A stretch of DNA of 64,000 bases, taken from assembly GCA_000151295.1 (NCBI GenBank), contig GG745377.1, positions 65,991-129,990 on the forward strand, written 5' to 3'. A model generated the notes under the pieces. The model did no database searches. It worked only from the letters and a program-made list of their open reading frames with translations, and was not told the DNA's origin. Position numbers and translations under genes: made by a program. Source of the stretch: Allomyces macrogynus ATCC 38327. Lineage: Eukaryota > Blastocladiomycota > Blastocladiomycetes > Blastocladiales > Blastocladiaceae. Shown in pieces: positions 23,209 to 35,001 of the stretch; position 1 is the stretch's first letter; each line of letters opens with the position of its first letter.

Positions 23209-23348
23209 TTGACATCGCTACTATTTTAGCATATTTGAACTATGAACACAGTTCTCCCTTTTCACAAATCGACTTTTCGACCAGTCCGTTTCCAAGAGCT
23301 CCAAGCCCACCCAAGCTTTGCATTTCTGAACCTAACTTGTTGCAACAG

Positions 23349-24613
23349 ATGACCAACGATCCCATTGTTCTGAGCCGCGGCGACGTCAGCCTCTACGCGA
23401 GCGACCTGCGTACATTGGACTCTGGGCAATGGATTACCGACACTGTGATCGCGTATTGGTTCGAGTCGGCATCAAATTGTTCCATGGTCGCGAGTCATCG
23501 TTGAGCGCTGTTCGATGATCCGACCGAACCAGTTCTGATCTTTCACGTTGCTCGGCGCTCCTCAACGAATTTGGCGTGAATTTGCGCGATATACGGTGGT
23601 CGATCACGAAGATTGCTCGACGAGCTGCCGCAATGTATGTGGTGGCCCTGATCGTCGACATGTGATTCAGCGTTGACGCGAAGTAAACCCACGGCGGTAG
23701 CGAATCCGGCAAGATCCAGTCGCAACGATACCGATGTCAGCATCTTCCACGTCCCGCCATCCATTGTTCGTCTTGCTGTCGAACTGAGAGGTTCGTGTTC
23801 CCCCGGATCGAGCGCGCTTTTCTTGTTCCGCCGCTGACCCCCACGCCGGGGATGACACACTCCACAGATCCGACCATTGCCGCGGCAATGCTCGCCGGCT
23901 CGCCGCTGTTCCATGCCGACGTCCTGTTCATTCCCATCAACGACTTCCAAGGGAACAGCGCACTGAGCGGGACGCACTGGTACGCGCATTCCGTGCGCAG
24001 GCGCACGCTTGTTGGGTGAAAAAGGTGTGCATCGGCTCCTCAATCTCACGTCGAGCCTCGATTAGGTCGCTTCTCGTCTTTAACCGGCACGACGAGACGT
24101 TCTTCACCTACGACAGCCTCGGCAGAACCAACCAGCAAGCCGCGCGCGACGTGGCCAAGCTGTTTTGGGGCATGGTGGAGCCCCAGCGCGCCAATCTGTG
24201 TCCGTATTCCAGCTCCGCTTCGATGGGGCGAATCATTCTGCTGGACCTGATCCTCTCCACCGTGCTTTCCCCGCAGGTCCGGCCGTGCAGCGGCAGCGCG
24301 GCCCGCGCCAGTCCAACAGTACGCCAGCCTATATCGTCCCCCTGCTCCTTGCCGTCACAGAATCTGATCACGCATTGCTCTAGTGTCGGATTGCGGCATC
24401 AACGTCCTGTACGTTTCGCGCGTGCTCACGGAGCGCCTCCTGCAAGCCGTGAGACCACAAGACGACCAAGGCGCCGAGACGGCCGAAATGGACTGGTATG
24501 TACCGAGTCCGCTCGACGCCGGTTTGGCCGGTGTCCGGCGCGTGATTCGCGAGGAACTGCAGAGCATGGCTGCCATGCGCGCTGCGGCAGAGTCGGTGCC
24601 GGCGGCCAAGTAA
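23349..24613 (+). CDS. SENP8: NEDD8-specific cysteine protease (SENP8/DEN1, Ulp1 fold)
   Basis: C48-family protease that matures NEDD8 and removes it from substrates. I assemble five exons: 23349..23464, 23791..23979, 24066..24199, 24277..24318 and 24384..24613, for 236 residues (human SENP8 212). The start MTNDPIVLSRGDVSLYASDL matches the family N-terminus, then GQWITDTVIAYWFE. The catalytic His is in SGTHWSLLVF, Asp in FFTYDSLGR, the oxyanion Gln region in PRQSN, and the nucleophile Cys in SDCGINVLYV. The 42-base fourth exon is needed to keep the family spacing between Gln and Cys. The first intron (326 bases) is long for this window and its edges are the weakest part. The Met-Ser before Asp-Cys-Gly arises at a splice junction (usual family residues are Ser-Tyr). 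Confidence 0.85.
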
Positions 24614-25055
24614 AGTAGCGTGAATACATTCTGGGAGGTGCTTTTGCGATTCGTGGGGTGCGCGCTTGAGCAACTTCATGAAGGGTTGTGGTTGGAGACG
24701 GTCCACGTCATTCCTCACTCTTCATGATCATGAAGCCAGCGACCATCATGACTCCGCTACAACTACACCGTCGATTGGCTATCACTACCAAGAACGCTTG
24801 GAAAATGACCAAATGCAACGGCAACAGGGACAACATCTCGACTCGGGGCGTGGCGAGGAATTTGGCGACTGGCGATACATAACTGCGGCCAACCCATCTG
24901 ATAGACTCCAGACTTCAACTCTTGTTCCGACGAGCAAAAGGAACGACACGGGCCGACTCTAATTGCTCATTTTGCAAGTGAACCTGCCGCGATATCCATC
25001 TCCGTCGTCCACCTCGGCTCGCGCGACCCTGTTCCATCGCTCTGTCCCCGCCGCC
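24614..25055. other. Intergenic SENP8 to NOX
   Basis: About 440 bases between two plus-strand genes. A short ORF (24666-24962) has no recognisable features. It should hold the NOX promoter. Confidence 0.4.
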
Positions 25056-26851
25056 ATGTCCCGCCAAGAAGCCGTCGTCGCTGTTCGACTCAACGACGCC
25101 AACGTTGTGGCAAGGTCAATACGCCGCCGCGACAAGTCGGGCGTGGTCGTTAAGTGAAAAAACTGGCTCGTCAACGAAGGTCTGCTTTTGGCCCCGCTCT
25201 GCAGCACAGACCCGCCTGCTGACGCTCTCCGACCACAGGCACCAAACGCTTCCGTTTCCTGCTCTTCGTCGCGTCGCAGCTGTACCTGTTCTTTTCCACC
25301 TTCTACACGTACCATTTCGGCACGCGGTTTACGATCGTGCAAACGCTCGTTGGCGACGGAATCGCCACGGCCAAGTCGGCAGCTGCGTGCCTGAACCTCG
25401 ATTGCGGCATCATTCTGTTCCCAGTGTGCCGCACGCTCATTTCAAAACTGCGCGTCACGTTCCTGTCGAACATTATTCCGTTCGACAAGAACATCACGTT
25501 CCACCGCTACGTCGCCTACGCGATCGTCTTCTTCATGTGGGTGCACTGCACGGCGCACTACTGGAATTACCGGATGCTGGGGTTGGCGACGACGCACTCG
25601 GGTACGCTATTGATCGGAGTGCGTCGGTTTTCGACTCGAATAGCTTTGCTGACGCTTCCGCTCTCCCTCACGTAGCCGAGTGGAACGCCCTGATCTCCGG
25701 CCCCGGGCTGACCTGCCAAGTCTCGACGCTCGCCCTGTTCCTGATGGTAACCTCCGCCGCCGAGCGCGTGCGGCGCGCGCACCACGAGGTCTTCTGGTAC
25801 ACGCACCACCTCTTCCTCGTCTTTTTCGCTGGGCTTCTCCCGCACGGCGCCTTCTCCTTTGTCAAGGCCAACAAGCCGCCACTCTGCTCGGTCGGCGGCA
25901 ATTTCTGGAAGTACTTTGTCGGTGGCGGCGCCATGTACATGCTTGAGCGCGTCGTGCGCGAACTGCGCGCGCGGCGCGAAACCAAGATCTCGAAAGTGAT
26001 TCTGCACCCGGGGAAAGTGCTCGAGCTGCAGATTACGAAACGGTCGGCGAGCATGCGCGCCGGACAGTATATTTGGCTGCAGTGCCCCGCGGTGTCGCCC
26101 GTGCAGTGGCACCCGTTCACACTCACGTCGGCGCCGCAAGAGGGGTTCCTGAGCGTGCATGTGCGGCTCGTTGGGGACTGGACGATCGGATTGGCGAAGG
26201 CGTGCGGCGTGACGCTCACCGACGCCGATAAAAAGCTCGAGCCGCAACTCGGCGCGCGCGCCGAGGCTCGAGTACCACGCATTCTCGTTGACGGGCCGTA
26301 CGGCGCCGCGTCTGAGGACTGGATGCGGTACGAGGTCCTGCTCTGCGTTGGCGCCGGAATCGGCGTGACCCCGTTTGCGAGCATTATCAAGACGCTCTAC
26401 TTTATCAAAGACGCAGGCGCGCGGTGGGGAAGGCATGGACCGGCTCGCGCACGTCAAGCAGTTGCATTTCGTGTGGGTGTGTCGCGAAACCGCGGCGTTC
26501 GAGTGGTTCCACACGTTGTTGCGCACGATCGAGACCGAGTTCCCAGACCTCGTGCAGATTCATCTTTACCTGACGGGTGCAATGAAGCCCGACCAGATCA
26601 CGAACGTCATGATTCACGATGCCTCGTCGGGCCGCGACGCATTGTCGGGCCTGCAGAGCATGACGTACTATGGCCGCCCGTCATGGGATACGATTTTCAC
26701 GGGGCTCAAGGCGTCGTACCCTGAGACGGACGTGGGAGTATTTTTTTGCGGGCCCAAAATCTTGTCGGAGACGCTGCACCGCGCGTGCAATAAGCATACA
26801 GATAGCGGCGGGGCCGGCGTGCGGTTTTATTATAACAAGGAGAATTTCTAG
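25056..26851 (+). CDS. NADPH oxidase (NOX2/NoxA-like), disrupted by an in-frame TGA and a frameshift
   Basis: Transmembrane flavocytochrome that passes electrons from NADPH to oxygen, making superoxide. Exons 25056..25179, 25239..25601 and 25676..26851 follow NOX2 closely: NWLVNEG near the N-terminus, FTIVQTLVGDGIATAKSAAA, CRTLISKLR, heme ligand His in NITFHRYVAYA and WVHCTAHYWNY, then FWYTHHLFLVFF in a later helix, FAD site WHPFTLTSAP, NADPH site GAGIGVTPFASI, YYGRPSWD, VFFCGPK and the terminal NKENF. No EF-hands, so the NoxA/NOX2 class. Two breaks are seen. A TGA at 25155-25157 sits in frame between the only upstream Met (25056) and NWLVNEG, and no AG lies between that stop and NWLVNEG to splice past it. 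Between 26411 and 26436 the frame shifts by one base inside an exon. Correcting the shift would give about 553 residues. It may be a pseudogene or carry sequence errors. Confidence 0.85.
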
Positions 26852-27240
26852 GCCACGGAGTTGTGGTCGGCGCCATTGTACATATTTGAGTTGGACGCGG
26901 AGTGGATATCCAGGTTGATCTGTTGGGTTCGTTTGTTTTGATTGCGGTAGATGGCAGTCGTGCGGAACCAACCCGGCCGAGCAGATAGCCCGCACTCTCG
27001 AACGGATTGATTGCGCTCAGGCTCGCAGTCTGGATCGTTCGCATTCCAACCCATTCCGACCACAAGCTGAAGTTCGAGGCAGGAAGGTAGCGAGCGCGGA
27101 CCCATCCCATGTAAAGATCGGTTTGCATCTCAACCGGCTGGAGAACAAAATTAAAGTCGAAGCCAGCAAACACTAATGTATAGGATAGGAAACGAAAATG
27201 GGCCCGACTAAACGCAGCACATCCAACACGCACCACCCAC
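26852..27240. other. Convergent intergenic region, NOX/bL21m
   Basis: About 390 bases between two stop codons. It should hold both 3' UTRs. No protein-like ORF is recognised. Confidence 0.4.
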
Positions 27241-27810
27241 CTACGCCAACGGCTGGACGCTGACCTCGGTGATTCGCAAGGACGTCAGGTGCTGGCGGTG
27301 CCCGTGCGTGCGCTTGTACCCCTTGCGGCGCTTGGTCTTGACCGTGACCCGCTTCTCTGAAAACGAGTGCTCAATCACGACGGCCTCGACGCGAGCCAGG
27401 TTCTCGGCCACGTACGGCGCGCCACGCAGCGACACGCTCGCCGACCCGATTTCGCGCACCTTGTCGAGCACGAGCTTGGCGCCGAGCGGCACCTTAAGGT
27501 GCTGCACCTGCAGCATGTCGCCTTTGGTCACATGGTACGGGCGGCCCTTGATTTCGAGCAGGGCGTAGTACGGGCCTGCGGATTGCGCGAGGTGCGTGAG
27601 GTAGGGCGCCGCCTTTGAGTTTGCGACCGACTCCGCCGTCAGTGCCGGCGTCGCAGTGGTAGCGGCGGGCGTGGGGGAGGCGGTCACGGCGGTCGCATTG
27701 AACCGGCGGCTTGCGAGGGCGGCGACAGCCGGACGGGCGGCGGCAGCAGCTTGCCGTGGTGCGGAGGTCGCCGCGGCTGTTGCGGACCGGGACAGGAGCG
27801 AGCGCAGCAT
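27241..27810 (-). CDS. Mitochondrial large-subunit ribosomal protein bL21m
   Basis: Single-exon gene of 189 residues. The first 40 residues from MLRSLLSRSATAAATSA are Arg/Ala/Ser-rich, a mitochondrial presequence, followed by an Ala/Thr-rich linker. The bL21 core starts at about residue 85: YYALLEIKGRPYHVTKGDML, LGAKLVLDKVREIGS, and the C-terminal KRVTVKTKRRKGYKRTHGHR then LTSLRITEV, the conserved rRNA-binding end of the family. The upstream frame stays open to 28047 but the Met at 27810 begins the presequence and is preferred. It converges with NOX. Confidence 0.92.
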   Translation of the reverse strand: MLRSLLSRSATAAATSAPRQAAAAARPAVAALASRRFNATAVTASPTPAATTATPALTAESVANSKAAPYLTHLAQSAGPYYALLEIKGRPYHVTKGDMLQVQHLKVPLGAKLVLDKVREIGSASVSLRGAPYVAENLARVEAVVIEHSFSEKRVTVKTKRRKGYKRTHGHRQHLTSLRITEVSVQPLA

Positions 27811-28193
27811 GATGGATCGGATCTCGGTGGTGCGTGGGTCGAAACTCACGGCGTCGGCGACAAACGGCACGAAGTCGCAGCTGCACGGTATTGCAGAAAG
27901 TCGCCGTTGGTGGTGGCGGCACGGTCGTTGTCGAATCTGCTGCTCGTGACGAGGTGATCGGATTTGGGATTTGGTGTCCAGCAAGCATCGGTTGATCTCT
28001 TGCGGTGCACGTGCACCCTGCGTGGCGAAAAGGTCGGAAAGGTACACCAGATCCTTGGTGCCATACCGACGGCGCGATCTTGCGTTCTCAGGTCAACGCT
28101 GACCACCACTGACTACACCGCGACCGGCACTGGCAACAACCAACCACGGCCACAGCCGACGCTCCTGCCAAATCCTGCAAGGGATCGTCGAGA
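27811..28193. other. Divergent intergenic region, bL21m/F-box locus
   Basis: About 380 bases holding the bL21m promoter on the minus strand. GC falls toward the right. No gene recognised. Confidence 0.4.
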
Positions 28194-29964
28194 ATGCTAT
28201 CTCCCCTTGAAGGTCCACACCTTGTGCCAGCACTCAACCAGCTCCCAGATCATGTGCTCAAACACATTGCCGAGTTTCTTGTCACTCTCCCCAGCAGCTA
28301 TTATCACCCAGCTCATGTTGGTGACAACCTGATTCGGCTCGCACTTGCGACTCCTGTCTTCTTTGCAGCATATGAAAGAAGCTCTCAAGTTGCACTTGTG
28401 CTTCTTTTACCCTATCAATGCCTTGCTGGATGAACCTGAAGGCTGCGACACCGTCTCATTTGGCTTTGCAGCCGTTGGAGAGCTTGCAGATGTGGCGGTT
28501 ACTGCTGATGGGACTCAGCATCATGGCAAGTGGTAATTGGCCCTCTTGCCACACAACCATGACCACTCATTTGCCCACATTCCCGACATAAATGAGCCCT
28601 TTCTGGCCGTTAAGTGCTCTCGCCAGTGGTCGCTTTTGAATATTCTGCTGTCACAAGCTCACCAATGTTGTATGCTTGATAGCAACTTTGCCATCCCATC
28701 CTTGCCCTCATTGCCCCCAGTTCTAGTCCTGCTGTTCTATCAACAGCTTGAAATTCAAGACTCATGATGGATTTATGGCCTTGGGCAGTATCACTCCCCC
28801 ATGCTCACTCAAGGACCTGTCGCTTGGGGTGGTCAACTGCGTTCCTGATGATGGCAAGAGTGGGTTCTTGGCTGAGCTTGCAGTGTGTTACCATTTTCGT
28901 CGTTTTTCTCTCACCATGAGCCTGTACTTGAAGCAGGTGGCTCTGGACAGTGCTGGCGTTCCACAATTGTTTGCCAGTCTTCTGCATTCAATCAGGACGC
29001 TCAAAATTAACCACAACCAGAGTGCTAATGCATTTCCACGCGTGGTCATGCATGCATTGCTCAATTGATTCGCCAATTGCTGCTGCTCATCTCATTTTTC
29101 TTCAGCTGCCCAAAGCTGGCCAACCTTGACCTCATCCAGCAGCATTGCCGCAGACTCATCTGTCATTGTTGGTTTTGATCATGAGGCGTGATGATGAGGA
29201 TCAGGAGGATGTTGTGTTGCCAAATCTCACAGCCAGCTAGCTTCCTGTCACATGTTGAGAAGCTGGGCCTCTCCACTGATGACATGAGCAGCTTTGAAGC
29301 CCATGCCATTGCTCAATGGAAGGATGCGCTTTCATTGCTCCCACTCATGATGCAAAACATGCATCTCAGGCTGGGCGTGCCTGTTCCAGGGGTATTCTCC
29401 CAGCTTCAGCTTGCCCCAACCTTGACGTGTCTTTCTCTTTTGGCCAACCCAGATGTTCCCAATGTGGCAGTTCTCCTTGCACGGCTTCTCGCGTCACTTG
29501 TCTTGCTCGAAATTCGTGGGGTCAAATGGAACTATGCTGGGCCTGCCTTGTATGTCACATGCCCCTGCACCTGGCTGTCCTGAAGCTGGCATGTGGAGGC
29601 TGGAGTGCAGCGGCTCAAGTTGGTGTGGCCTGCAATGCTGCGTGAATTGAGCTTGTCTGGGAATAAGCTCACGATTGGGCCTCGCCATCTTCCTGTGGGA
29701 CTCCAAGTCCTTGACCTGTCCTTCACTGATGGTTTGGGAGAGGAACAACATCCAGACACATGGGTGTCCGAGCTTCCTGTTGAGCTGCACCAGCTTTTCA
29801 TGGCGAGGAACCATTTCGATGACCGTTTGGCGCGTGCGTTGCTGGACTGGATGCGGACTCGAGCCCTGAAGTCACAGCAGTTGACACTTCAAATCAAGGG
29901 TCAGAATGTGCCAGCTGAGATGATGGAGCTGTTGAAGGCCAAGTTTGCAGTGCAAGCTTGTTGA
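28194..29964 (+). pseudogene. Degenerate F-box/leucine-rich-repeat family locus, copy A
   Basis: No single frame covers this locus. Segments in different plus frames read as one family: an F-box-like start from 28194 (LNQLPDHVLKHIAEFL, NLIRLALATPVFFAAYE), FRRFSLTMSLYL near 28890, LQLAPTLTCLSLL near 29410, LKLVWPAMLRELSLSGNKL near 29610, and an end at 29964 with NHFDDRLARALLDWM and QNVPAEMMELLKAKF. The same blocks occur in the same order at 41099-42557. Adjacent segments butt or overlap without splice-like gaps, which points to indels more than introns. The locus is visibly lower in GC than its neighbours. Family function is unknown; F-box/LRR proteins often select substrates for SCF ligases. 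Confidence 0.65.
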
Positions 29965-31297
29965 CTGCTGGATTAGGGCCACGTATATTCTTTGTCATAT
30001 CATTCCGATAAAGTCTCCCTCCACCAGGTGACAGTGTTGCTCAAAGGCAAGGACAGCCTCGCATTAACACAGGGCTCTGCACTCCCTGTGGCCGCCCACC
30101 CGCACCCATGCATTGCCACAAGCATGGATGCGGGACAGACAGCCGCGGATTCCTCACGCAGCGCACCAGCTGAGATTCCTTCATCATCAATGAAGACGCG
30201 CCATCGGATTTCCTGCCCCGGTGTACACTTACTACTACATGCTTGAACACAGGACCACGCTCACATGCATGTATGAGCTAGCCGCCCCGCACCAACAATC
30301 CTTCCAGGCTCACTTCAACTCGAAACGCATGGTAACTCGCAATGAACGAAAGAAGTGATTTATAATCGCCGGCCACCCTTTTGAATAGCCAAACAGCATC
30401 AACTGACAAGAAGCAAGGCCAGAGCCAGCGCGCCCATGGTGATGGCGACTCTGTGCCAACAATGTCAGAAGTAAGTGTACGCCAGAGGAAAGGGACTGAT
30501 GAAGCCCTTGCAGCGCAGAAGGGACTCTGTTTGGTACTCCACATAGTGATCCGATGCAGCTTGTTCATCGACAAACGACAGCGGGAAGTGTGGACCTCGA
30601 TCACCCTGAGGATGGTCTTGCTTTTCGCTTCTTCTTTTCAACCGGACCGCTCTGGAACGCCCATGGACCGAATCGGGAGTGATTTTTCGCGCAAGTTGAT
30701 CGGCCTGGCCTGTCTGTTCCGGTGTCGTTGATTTGTGGACGAGGAATCAATTGCATCAAAGCGAAGATCTATAATGGAACCTGCTGGATTTTCAATTTTC
30801 GGTTTTTGCAAGCATGGACTAGACCGTCGGCCGGAATGCCTGCAGAACAGCAAGCGCAGCGGCCAGTGCCCCCGCGGTTTGCTGACATTTTTCTTCACTC
30901 CAACGATTGCCGCTTTTGCCAACGAGCGCACGTAACTATCGCATTTGCTTTTCTGAGAACGCCATGCTGGAAATTCATGCAAAATGATCGTGTATCTGTA
31001 TTGTTGGATTGAGCAAAAAAAGCGATAATGCGACCACCACCAACCGACAAGGGAGGGGTAACATGCGCAGCAAGAGCAAAATGGGGAGGAGGGAGAGAGG
31101 GGAGCTGCCATGATCAAACGAACGCCAGGTCCGAGGTGATCATCCCGCGCGCGGAGACCGATCGCGACTGTGAACGCGACTGCGGCGGGGGAGAAAGCAC
31201 TGACATCGCCCGTTTTCCAGACCGGCTGGATCCACGGCCACCTTGCCAACGTCCACCGTCCAGCACCCGCGCCGCCGGCAGCCGTCAACCAAGCTGC
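29965..31297. other. Intergenic, 1.3 kb, nothing recognised
   Basis: Between the degenerate F-box locus and the 3' end of the subtilisin gene. Several ORFs under 120 residues occur on both strands, none with recognisable motifs. The subtilisin minus frame region 31140-31297 is downstream of its stop and GC-rich, probably 3' UTR. Confidence 0.4.
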
Positions 31298-32586
<1,289 letters not shown>

Positions 32587-34203
32587 CTTGTTTGGGGCTT
32601 GGTGTGCGGGGCTGGTCGTCTATCGGTCTAGTTGCAGCGCTCGTGCAGGGCGTTGCGGGTCTATCGCGGTGGGATGCTGAGCAGTGGAGGGCACGGGCGC
32701 GCTGCGGTATTTGTACCCTGTGGGCCACAAGTCGCGCCATCGCCGGTTTGATCACATTGGCGACGCACGCGCTCCCAGACGAAGAGCGGTTGCTTGGGCG
32801 CGCCCAACCAACCCACAGCGCGTCATAGATCACTCATGCCTTCGAGTTGCGCCAGAGTCGCCGATGGTCTTGAAACGCGGGCGAGTAGATCGTTACCCCG
32901 CTCTTGCGAATCGCCAGAATGGCCGAGTCGTTGGAGAGTCGCCTGACGGCCATGTGTTCATGCACCAACACATGATAATCCAGGTTGGCTTCTGGTGCGT
33001 GTGCACGTCGATCCTGCTGCTTGTCTGCGCCAGATGTTGGAGCGTGCCGGAAATATATTTGCAGAGCAGGTACCGCGCATACTTGCTTCATGGAATGGTC
33101 ACCAGGTGGAGATGGCGGATGAGCTACTGCGATCGGGTGAGCATGCTTCGCGCACGAAGCGACGCGCCAATGGTCGGTCAGCTGGCTTTGGTCATGGTCT
33201 CCGAAGATAAATCGTGCGTGTGCTTTCAATTATTTTTTTTTTGCTTTGCTTTTTCATGGGCAGCGCTCTGATGCACGCTCGGACATGACGCCCATCGTGC
33301 GTGGGACCTTTGCTCTTTTCGCCACCATGTCCGCGGCGGCACAACGGCAAGACCGTGTGGCCCAAGTCCAAGTCAGTGGCGTTAACCTGGTCTTGGCACG
33401 TCCAACTGCAAGCACGCGCACCAGCGCTGTGGCAGGGTCGCGTGCACCGGTTTTTCGGCCCAACGCCAGCGCGGACCCACTTGGCGATTCGAGCACGCAC
33501 AAGAAAACTTACTGACTTTTGTCGTGCTGCTCCATGTTGGCAGGCAGGATGCCAATGATGGCGCAAGTTGCGCGCTCTTGCACGCGCAGCGGTCATGACC
33601 ACCTCCTACCTATACGCAACAGGGCGCGGCTGGGTCGCGTGCACCGGTTACCTCGGTCGGGTCGGCCCGATGCCAGTGCGCTTGCTGTTTGCTATTCGTG
33701 CACGCGCACGATATTAGTATTCGAGTCTGCCAGGCTGCCTGACCGCCTTGCCGCTGCAACAATCATCGCGCGAGCGTGGCGACCATGCACAGCTGCGTGC
33801 AATGGAACATTCTCGGCGCGATGGCATGAGCGTCTCGAGTGGTCGGCAACACTTCATGGGCTCTCCTCTCGGCCGTCGCGCACGCGCGCTCAAGCTGAGC
33901 CGATGTCAACCACATTTCCGAGAGGAGGTTTATACACGGATCAAGTCCGTACAGTGACATGCACAGGAGCATGCAAATGTGACCCGGATGCCGGCCTGTT
34001 GATATTGAGCTCCTGCGGCTGACAACGATGGCATCAAGTGCTTCAGAGGCGGTTGCCGAGAGCGACCAGACACGTGTCCCAGGATGACCGCGTCCGCCTC
34101 GTCATCCCTCTGCTCGCCACCGCGCTCCGCACCGCGCGCATCGAATCCATCCAGCAACCACGAGCATTCGGACCCGACCAGCACGCGCAACTTGAGCATT
34201 AGT
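32587..34203. other. Intergenic, 1.6 kb, with a dispersed imperfect repeat
   Basis: Upstream of both the subtilisin (minus) and EIF1AD (plus). ORFs on both strands lack recognisable features. A T-run lies near 33232-33241. Two related blocks are present, 33435-33474 and 33632-33680, sharing gggtcgcgtgcaccggtt and then cggccc..gccag.gcgc. No transposase or other gene is seen. Confidence 0.4.
33435..33680. repeat. Imperfect direct repeat pair in intergenic DNA
   Basis: The 18-base string gggtcgcgtgcaccggtt occurs at 33435 and again at 33632, each followed by a diverged cggccc-x-gccag-x-gcgc block. Copies are about 200 bases apart. No terminal inverted repeats or ORF mark it as a mobile element. 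Confidence 0.55.
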
Positions 34204-34757
34204 ATGTCCCAGCGTAAAAAGCACGCCATCCGCGCGTTTCTCGACGCCGACCCGCGACCCGACACGGCCAAGCACCAAGTGATTGCGCGCGTCACGGGCG
34301 CACGCGGCAACAACTTGCACGACATTGTGCTTCCGGACGGCACCGCAACGCTGGTCGAGTTGCCGCCGCGATTCCGTAACATTATTTGGGTCAAGCGTGG
34401 TCCGTTTTTGGTCAGGTTTCAAGCATTTGAAGAGATGGCGCATCGTGCTGATGGTCGTGAAACGGAACGATAGAGTCGTATGTGATCGCCGAGCCACTAG
34501 CGGCTGCGAGCGAGGGCAAGATTTGGGGCGAGATTGTGCACGTTCTGTTCCCGGAGCACGTGGATATGCTGCAGCGCGAGGGATTGTGGCCGACGTCGTT
34601 CAAAGAGGAGGAGAAGGCAAGGAGCGAAGACGAGGGCGAGGACAGCGATGCCGACGATTTGCTGTTTGATAACCCGAACCGGCCAAGGTATGCGGCCGAC
34701 GACGACGATTCGAGCGACGAGGACTCAAGCGAGGAAGAGGAGAGCGACGACGAGTAG
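34204..34757 (+). CDS. EIF1AD: EIF1AD-like S1/eIF1A-domain protein
   Basis: Exons 34204..34399 and 34474..34757 (74-base intron, GTCCGT..TAG) give 159 residues; human EIF1AD has 165. The eIF1A-like OB fold runs from about 1 to 95: MSQRKKHAIRAFLDADPRP, VIARVTGARGNNLHDIVLPD, FRNIIWVKR, then after the intron YVIAEPLAAASEGKIWGEIV and MLQREGLWPTSF. The C-terminal 55 residues are strongly acidic and Ser-rich, ending EEEESDDE, as in the family. EIF1AD is a nuclear/cytoplasmic protein with reported roles around 40S maturation. It converges with the SCP2 gene, 244 bases away. Confidence 0.92.
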
Positions 34758-35001
34758 ATGCCGAGTGCTGCTGGGTGTGCCATTATCGTTTGTATCATTT
34801 TTTGTAGAATATGACCTTGTGTGGGCGTGCCTGTCTTGCAAACTGAAATGTTCTGTCTCGGATTGAAACGACGCGATGCACGACCAAGGAGCCAAAAATC
34901 GGTATTAAATTGAAACGAGGAATACGGACCCCCTTTCCCCACGTCGGGGCGTACAGGGTCCCGCGACAACGAACAACCGGGCACATGCGCACGCTGCTGA
35001 T

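Noticed and set aside
32587..34203. Mobile element in the repeat-bearing gap
   Set aside because: Only a pair of short diverged direct repeats; no terminal inverted repeats, target duplication or transposase ORF.
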